In this document: positions 57,608 through 64,000 of the stretch, one piece after another
Layout: each line of letters opens with the position of its first letter
Numbering within the stretch: the stretch's first letter is position 1
Source of the DNA: Lichina pygmaea
Lineage: Eukaryota > Ascomycota > Lichinomycetes > Lichinales > Lichinaceae
Length of the DNA: 64,000 bases
Direction: 5' to 3'
Assembly (NCBI GenBank): GCA_963422465.1
Contig: OY730169.1
Span: 3,286,001 to 3,350,000 of the forward strand
The notes under the pieces: generated by a model
Told to the model about the DNA's origin: nothing
Seen by the model: the letters and a program-made list of their open reading frames with translations, nothing else
Database searches by the model: none
Position numbers and translations under genes: made by a program

Positions 57608-60600
57608 TCAGTCCAAGAGCTCCAAGAGGTCCAAGCTCTTCATCATTTGACGTACCCGGTCCATTTGTTCGTTCTTCATCGAGCGACCCTCGTCGGTCTC
57701 CTCCATGTCCTCATCGTCCTCGTCGGAGGCGCCCAAGCCACTCAGCAGAGAGTTGTTGCCGAAACTGAAAGTCTCGTTCGGGTTGCCGTTGCCGTGGATG
57801 AGGTCGACGGTATCGAGGCCGGCCGGACCTCCGGTCAGGCCTGCGCTGGCCAAGACCGTCGAAGGGCCGTTCCCGAAGTTCTGACCGGCGTTCAGGGAGT
57901 TCATCACGGCCTGTCGGGCCCCGACCGAGACGTCGGGTCGCACTCCGCCGAGGATGGCATTGTCTCGTTCGCGCGTGTCGGCCAGCGAGTGCTCCACGTA
58001 TTCGATCCACTCGGACGCCATGACCATCTCCAGCACCGAATCCGACAAGAAGTCGGGCGGATGACGTTCGGCGAACTTGACAACCTCCTCGGCGATCAGC
58101 GTTAGATGGCCCATGTATCCCAGTCGCGTGTTGGTCAGCTCTTGCGCTTTGTCGCTCTTCGACTGCCCATGGATGATCAACTCGGTGATGCGGCCACGCT
58201 CGAAGAGGTCGACGGCCAGAGTACGATTGTAGCCTCGGTCAATCGATCCGTTGAAGACTTGCTGAACGACGTCGTAGACGACGTTGTGTAAGAAGTTATT
58301 CCAGGGAAACCGAAAGAAGAAATCCTACGTGAAGCAATCAGCAAGGAGCAGAGTGCGAAGGCGCACGAGAGCGAAAACCGCCATCCGGTCGGGTTGCCGA
58401 CGCCGCGGACGAACGGACGAACGTACCAGGATCGTCGGCACGACCCGATGTTCGACGAACATCATCTTGAGATGGTCACCGACGACGGGCGAGCTGTCCG
58501 GCTCCGTCTCGAATCCCGAGTTGGGCCCTTTCTCGGTCCCGCTGGCCAGCTCGGACCTGACGCTATCGCCCTCGGTGCCGAAGGCGGTACCGACAGATTC
58601 GGTGCCGTTATCATCCTCGGTACGCGACTCGACGCCCGTCTCATCTCCCCGTGCCGGCTGTGGCGGACCGGCCTCGAACGCACGAGAGAAGAGAGGCGCC
58701 GGATGGTCTTCCGGATGCGGTGACATCTGATCCGACTTGGAAGGGTAGCCGGCCGGCGTCGGCGGTGGGGACATGGGAAGCGGGCATTGCGATGGTGATG
58801 GCGGCGCGTCATCGGTCGCGGGCGGCATGGGTTGGACTTTGAGGAGGTGCGACGACGGCCCGGCGCGGGCCAACTCCTCGCCAGCGTTTACCGCCGGAGT
58901 CGGGTCAGGAACGACGCCACCGGTGTCTCTCAGATGTGATCGCTCAAGCTCCCTTGTGAGGTGCGACGCCGGCGATGGCGGCCTCGGACTGGGATCGGGC
59001 GACGTCGTATCCTTCAACGCGCCAGCGTCGGTCGTGTCGCCTTCGCCTTGCGCATCGCCTCGCGAAGCCGCCGCCGGCTGGCCGGTGGTATCGTCGCCAC
59101 TTGCTCTGGCCGCCGAGAACTCGGAGAGGCGGCCGGCGACGCTCGTCGTGGCTTCTAGATGCTGCTGCCCGTCGCTCGGCTTCCCACGGTCCTCTCGCGC
59201 GTCCTCGTCGAGCTCGTCGGAAATGACGATGTCCTCGAAGCCGTCGTCTTCGGTGGGGTTCGAGACCTCGAGCCGTCGATGTTCGTCGAACGAGTTCTCT
59301 GTTCGATCGTTCGAGTCCGCGTCTTGCTGGTAAGCTTGCACAAACTCGGTCGGTTGGGTCTGAGCATCCCGTTCGTGAGGAAGCCTGCCCTCCGCTCGCA
59401 GACGTTCACGGTCATCGTCTCGCTTCCTCATGTAGACGTCGCTGCCGGGCTCGTTGAGAAGGCCCATGTTGCTGCAGTGCAGGAGCTCGGCCATCAGCTC
59501 GCACGTCTTGAACCGATCGAAGCCAAGAGGTTCGATCACGTCTCCAGATGCGATGGGCAACGTGCGTCGTTGGCCTCCCTTCCCCTTGTGCAGGATGAAG
59601 GCCATGAAGTCCGGGATGGCCTCTGCGAACATGCGGAGCAGGGTGCCGAGGTAGATCGGGTCTTTGCTCGAGGGAAGCGTGTTCAGGCCGACGGCGATAT
59701 CAGGGTCGTAGTCCGAGTTGTTCTTTCGGATGACCTCGATGATGACGCCGACGCCGACGGTCAAGGCGCACCCACCCCGCAGCATGTCCTTTATGAGCTT
59801 GCCGATGCACGTCTCGGACACCAGCTGCCGCGTGAGGGAGTTGGGCCCGATGCAGGACTGCTCGTTCTGGGAGGCGTTGGCCGAGATGGTGATGACGGCC
59901 TTGAGGAAGTCTCCGGCCGCCGTCTGGGTCGACGAAGGATGTTCCGGCGACAGGTACGAGAGTAGGATGGGCACTAGATTCCGGGTATGCAGCCACTGGG
60001 ACGGGGATGCACCGCGTTAGAGACTGCCCTCGACGAGGCCCTGCACATGGCCCCGATTCGGCGCTCAGGCGCCACTCACATCGACAATGCCTTGGCCACC
60101 TTCGGCGCCCTCCAGACTGATGATCTTGAGCAACAGATCCATCACGACGGGGCAATCGACGTGTCGCAGCATGTGCCATACCACGTCCTCCATCGTCTTG
60201 ATGAAGGCCAGCATCTCCTCCGTCTTCCTGTCGAGGAGACACTCGTTGACCTTCGCGAAGAAGCCTGCCACCATCGGGTCGAGAGGAAGATCGCTTTCGA
60301 GGCACCGCCAGAATTCGCGCAGGTAGTCGTGGTGCTCCATGATAGTGTCGGTGATCGAGCGAGTCTCTGACGACAGGATCTCGCAAGCCGTAGTGGCGTA
60401 CTTGTGTCTTGTCCTCTCCTCCTTCTGGCGTTCCTCGTCCGTCAGCTCACTTGCCGGTGCCGTTCGAGCGAACGGACTGTCCCCCTCCGAGCGGGATGTC
60501 GAGCCCGGCTCGGGCGATCCAGGCCCACCGTGCCCGGTCCCGCCCCCGGCCGGCTCCGGCGAACTCGAGGCGACGACATATCGGAGAAGCCTGTGTAGAA

Positions 60601-60760
60601 CATGATCCTCTCGTAGATATTCTATCAGTTTCGCATTGTGCTGCTTCAGCTCCTGCAAGAGGTCCGCATCGTCGAGAAGCTCCTCGAGCGTCGTGTCGGG
60701 CTTCTCCAGGAGTGTGTCGATGGTGGAGATGCTAGCATAGCCTCCGAAGCGCCAGAACAT
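57608..60760 (-). CDS. SIT4-associated SAPS-domain protein (PP6 regulatory subunit)
   Basis: A member of the Sap155/Sap185/Sap190 family, which binds the Sit4/PP6 protein phosphatase and steers it in G1 progression, TOR signalling and tRNA-modification-linked pathways. Three exons are inferred: 60760-60080, 59995-58427 and 58324-57608, giving 988 residues. Introns are 84 and 102 nt. The start is the highly typical MFWRFGGYASISTIDTLLEK. The SAPS core runs through residues 1-410 (LLDDADLLQELKQHNAKLIE, FFAKVNECLLDRKTEEMLAF, SQNEQSCIGPNSLTRQLVSE, VGVGVIIEVIRKNNSDYDPD). It resumes after a roughly 340-residue disordered insert (Ser/Pro/acidic) at DFFFRFPWNNFLHNVVYDVV (from residue 751). The C-terminus is acidic and ends LDLLELLD. 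Residues before each splice agree in phase. Confidence 0.92.
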
Positions 60761-61980
60761 GATGGAGGAGTACCGGCTTCCGCGATGTTTTCCCTTGCCC
60801 TATGCGCCAAACAGAACCGATCCGGACACGACGGAAGGCTGCAAAGACTCATATGAATGGCCCCGCAAGACCCTGTCTCGTTGGGGAGCCTTAGTTGAGG
60901 ATGACGTCCCAGGATAGCTGGTCGATAGTCGGTGGCCCTCTGGGTACAAGCAGCGCCTATTTTTGACCGGTGGAGATTCGCGATGGACACGCCTATCGAA
61001 GTCGGTTACCGGCTGCGCTGCACCGCATGGCGCATCTTGGAGGGAAGATGTCGTGTGCCCAGACGCAGCAGCCGACATGGCGCGACATTAGGGAGCTGTC
61101 CCACTTACTGAAGTCCGGTACGTAGCGGCGCACAGCTCTGCAAAGTGCACACGGTGATAGTCGAGAATAGCAGCCGGCTGGGCGACAGGAGTCACGACAG
61201 GCCTCGACGGATGTGTTTCGGGAGCAGCGTCATACAGTTGTGCTGGGGAGATGTTAAGATTGTTTGTGGTCGACGAGAACCAAGTAGACGTGAGATCGAG
61301 ACTTTACTTTACGGCAAGGGCTGCCGGCTGTCGTCGTTGTAAGCAAGATGCCGTAAGTCGTAACCCTACTTTCAGGTAGAAGGAAGCAGTTGGCGGAGCG
61401 GAAATCGGCGAGGAGCGCGTCTCTGCTTTGCAGGTGCAGGCGCATCTGGACCTCCGGCTTTTTGGGGAATAACCGGCTGTTCTCAGCAAGTCCGGGGACG
61501 TCAAGACTCACGAGCCAATGACTCTCACCGAGGGGTCAAATTACTGTATGGTTTTTTTGCCAGTAGGGGGTACTTAGCCTAATTAGAGTATGACTTGTTA
61601 GGGCAGGCCCACCTACACTCAGGCAGTTTAGGGGGCACCGGCGGGGGCTTCCCTTCTCCCCAAAGACAATTTCGATATTTAAAATGCGCAAGATAGCCAT
61701 TTATTTTATTGGCTATAGGCTTCTCGTCTCGCTAAGAAATTCCAAAAACAATAGGACGCAGCTGCTGGAGTGGCGTTTATTTTCATTTGGCGCGTACAGC
61801 GCTTGCACGTCGTTCTGCGTACCAGGCACAGTAACGTTACGTAGCTCATTCATCACGTTATTGAACCTGTTAGATACGAGATTGCAGACCTGTGAATCTG
61901 GATCTGGATCTGGATCTGGACCTCACCAGCAGCGACTCTTCGTCTCCCTCAGTCAAGGCCACCTCAGACAAGCTACCACG
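60761..61980. other. Intergenic, divergent promoters of SAPS gene and VPS60
   Basis: No gene is recognised. An AT-richer island at about 61535-61790 contrasts with its GC-rich flanks and may be an old transposon fragment. A GGATCT hexanucleotide repeat (about 61896-61920) lies in the presumed VPS60 5' UTR. Confidence 0.5.
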
Positions 61981-62752
61981 ATGAATCGACTATTTGGAGC
62001 CAAGAGTACCGCACCGAAACCGACTTTGGGAGGCGCCATCTCCAACGTAAGTCTATCTGAGATTCCCAGTCGTCGCTCTTTCTTGCGTTCTCTTCTTGGG
62101 GATGGCTGTGTGGGAGGGAAAGACGGAGAAGGACGTAGTTGATGTCGAACCAGGACGTGGTGTGGCACGTCAGGTCGAAACCCGGGTCGAGGCGGCGGAC
62201 GTGAAGATCGCAAAGCTTAACGCCGAGCTGGGCACGTACCAGCAGAAGATGGCGAAGCTGCGGGACGGGCCGGGCAAGAATGCGATACGGCAGAAGGCGT
62301 TGAAGGTGCTGCAGCAGCGGAAGATGTACGAGGCGCAGCGGGACCAGCTGCAGCAGCAGTCGTGGAACATGGAGCAGGCGAGCATGATGCAGGACAATCT
62401 GAAGAACGTCATGACCACCGTCGACGCCATGAAGACGACCAACAAGAGCCTGAAGCAGCAGTACGGCAAGATCAACATCGACAAGATCGAGCGCCTGCAG
62501 GACGAGATGCAGGACCTCATGGACGTCGGCAACGACATCCAGGAGAGCATCAGCCGCAGCTACGACGTGCCGGAGGACGTCGATGAGGCCGAGCTCGACG
62601 CCGAGCTCGAGGCCCTCGGCGAAGAGGTCGCCATGGACGGCATCGGTGAAGAGTCTGCCGTGCCTGGCTTCATGATGGACGAGGCCAAGCCGCCCGAGTT
62701 CATCGACGAGCCGCCGGAAGCAAGCAACAAGGTGAAGGAGGCGGCCGGGTGA
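61981..62752 (+). CDS. VPS60: ESCRT-III-associated protein Vps60/CHMP5
   Basis: A Snf7-family coiled-coil protein that works with Vta1 and Vps4 in late steps of ESCRT-III disassembly at multivesicular bodies. Two exons are inferred (61981-62046 and 62174-62752; intron 127 nt, GTAAGT donor, CAG acceptor), 214 residues. The N-terminus MNRLFGAKSTAPKPTLGGAI is the family signature. The helical core follows (KIAKLNAELGTYQQKMAKLR, KALKVLQQRKMYEAQRDQLQ, NLKNVMTTVDAMKTTNKSLK, YGKINIDKIERLQDEMQDLM), then the acidic VPEDVDEAELDAELEALGEE. Length is normal for CHMP5 (about 210-230). Confidence 0.94.
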
Positions 62753-63307
62753 ACAAGGAGGGGCTGTGGGGGAACCACTCCCCAAGGAACTACAGCATGA
62801 GCACCCGAACGAGCCACGTCCGAGTCGCATCGGCAGGCCAGAGTAGCAGAATTGTGATTCGACGCGTGTTCACGGCCATCAGGCCTCAGCTTTGCGCTCA
62901 CATGACTTGCAATTGGAATTCATACCGGCCCAGATTGTGCCCTTTCGAGATGGCTGTCCATATTCGGTTCGTTACCAGCAACTGAAATAATGATCGAATG
63001 TCGCCACCATACGACATGTACCGTACTCGGCCCAATCTGTCTGACATCATCTGCTCGTGTTCGCGTTCTTGCAAGCCTCAATCTCCATCTGTCTGCATCA
63101 AAGAAAACTCGTCAATTTCATACTGTTGAAAACAGTCCTTACATCTCTCATGTTCGTCATTCACCCTTGACATTTTTCTTTCCTTTCCTTTCGTGTTCTT
63201 TCCGCAAAAATGAAGAGATACTCCATTCATTTCAATTTAAGTTCGGTCACGAGTCGTGCGCCGTCTTCTCTCTCTGCGTCCGACAGACGGGGACGACGGT
63301 ATCTGCG
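62753..63307. other. Intergenic between convergent VPS60 and NRAMP genes
   Basis: 555 bases holding the two 3' UTRs. The plus strand is T-rich near 63170-63200, as expected of a 3' UTR on the minus strand. No gene is seen. Confidence 0.5.
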
Positions 63308-64000
63308 TCAAGCCTTGCCTAGGCCCAGGAGCACCAGCAAAGCCACGTTCATGACCGAGATGACCAGCCACAGGACCACCCCCAAGAAGGTCGTGATCCA
63401 GTGGTTGCGCATATTGACGGCTGGGCCGTCTTCGGAGGCGGGAACGGTCATGAAACGGCTGCGGCTGGTGAAGTAGATGATTGGGGCCGAGACGAATGGC
63501 AGGACGAGACTCAACGCCACCTGGGACGCCGTCAAGGCGGCCGAAATACCTTTGCGACCCACCGCGGCCGCAATGATGATGGACGGGATGATGGAGATCG
63601 CTCGGGTGATCAGACGCCTGAGCCACGGCGCAATCTTCCAATTCAGAGCGCCTTCCGAGAGGATCTGACCAGCGATGGTACAGACGATCCCAGCCGACGT
63701 GCCGGAGAGCAGCAGAGCAAGAGCAAAGATGGTGCCGACGACCGGAGCCAGCGTCCTCGAGAGGAGTTCGTGGACGCTGAAGAGGTCGGCTTCCTGGGCA
63801 TCTTTGTTGCGATAAAGCGAGGCGCCAGCCACGATCAGGATGGACGAGTTCACAAAGAGAGCAAACGTGAAGAGGGATGTGGCGAGCTCGATGATCGAGA
63901 AATTAAGGCAGAACCGAATGGCGTCCAGCGACGGCCGGTATTTTTCCTCATCATGAGCGCCGTCCAGGCTGTCAGGCACGGGTTTTCCAGCACCCCTATC
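63308..64000 (-). CDS. NRAMP-family metal-ion transporter, C-terminal part
   Basis: A partial gene cut by the window edge: 230 codons plus stop, open to position 64000. It matches the C-terminal half of Smf/NRAMP proton-coupled manganese/iron transporters: IRFCLNFSIIELATSLFTFA, FVNSSILIVAGASLY, VGTIFALALLLSGTSAGIV, then TIAGQILSEGALNWKIAPWL, a loop with RRLITRAISIIPSIIIAAAV, SQVALSLVLPFVSAPIIYFT and a last membrane segment FLGVVLWLVISVMNVALLVL before the stop at 63308. In well-studied homologues the equivalent of GTSAGIVCTIAGQ reads GQSSTxTGTxAGQ. The substitution may reflect a divergent paralogue. Which membrane it works in cannot be told here. Confidence 0.88.
   Translation of the reverse strand, partial: DRGAGKPVPDSLDGAHDEEKYRPSLDAIRFCLNFSIIELATSLFTFALFVNSSILIVAGASLYRNKDAQEADLFSVHELLSRTLAPVVGTIFALALLLSGTSAGIVCTIAGQILSEGALNWKIAPWLRRLITRAISIIPSIIIAAAVGRKGISAALTASQVALSLVLPFVSAPIIYFTSRSRFMTVPASEDGPAVNMRNHWITTFLGVVLWLVISVMNVALLVLLGLGKA

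Overview
The window comes from a filamentous ascomycete fungus (Pezizomycotina). Sordariomycetes is my best guess from the look of the proteins; I cannot name the species. The evidence is short GT-AG introns (44-184 nt, most under 105) in most host genes, an ordinary fungal housekeeping set (GPI18, BLM10, NCS6, RPL8, SAPS, VPS60, NRAMP), and CpG-poor, transition-riddled transposons that look like products of repeat-induced point mutation (RIP).

Left part, 1-25290: a nested pile of retrotransposons. A plus-strand Ty3/gypsy copy (family A) ends at 865 and sits inside a minus-strand family A copy that runs to 6472. After about 650 bases of older sequence, a third family A copy (7131-25285, plus) has a 5-base target duplication. 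A full-length LINE (7961-19703, minus) is inserted in it with a 12-base duplication. A gypsy element of a second family (family B, 12036-18464, plus) is in turn inserted in ORF1 of the LINE, with a 5-base duplication. Both gypsy families carry an antisense reading frame just before the 3' LTR. It encodes a small protein with cysteine clusters followed by a coiled coil. This is the most interesting thing I found.

Middle, 25291-35000: a gene-poor stretch rich in GTAC-type palindromes, homopolymer runs and hairpins. It holds one conserved fungal protein of unknown function (28864-30795, minus) and one candidate small secreted protein (33150-33895, minus).

Right part, 35027-64000: GC-rich host genes. 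In order: GPI18/PIG-V mannosyltransferase (+), BLM10/PA200 proteasome activator (+), NCS6/CTU1 tRNA thiolase (+), a second candidate secreted protein (-), ribosomal protein eL8 (+), a decayed ornithine cyclodeaminase-family pseudogene (+), a formin-like GBD/FH3 protein with no FH2 domain (-), a disordered hypothetical protein (-), a Sit4-associated SAPS protein (-), VPS60/CHMP5 (+) and the C-terminal part of an NRAMP metal transporter (-, cut by the window edge). Intron positions were assigned by eye from splice signals, reading phase and remembered family sequence. No search or transcript evidence was available.
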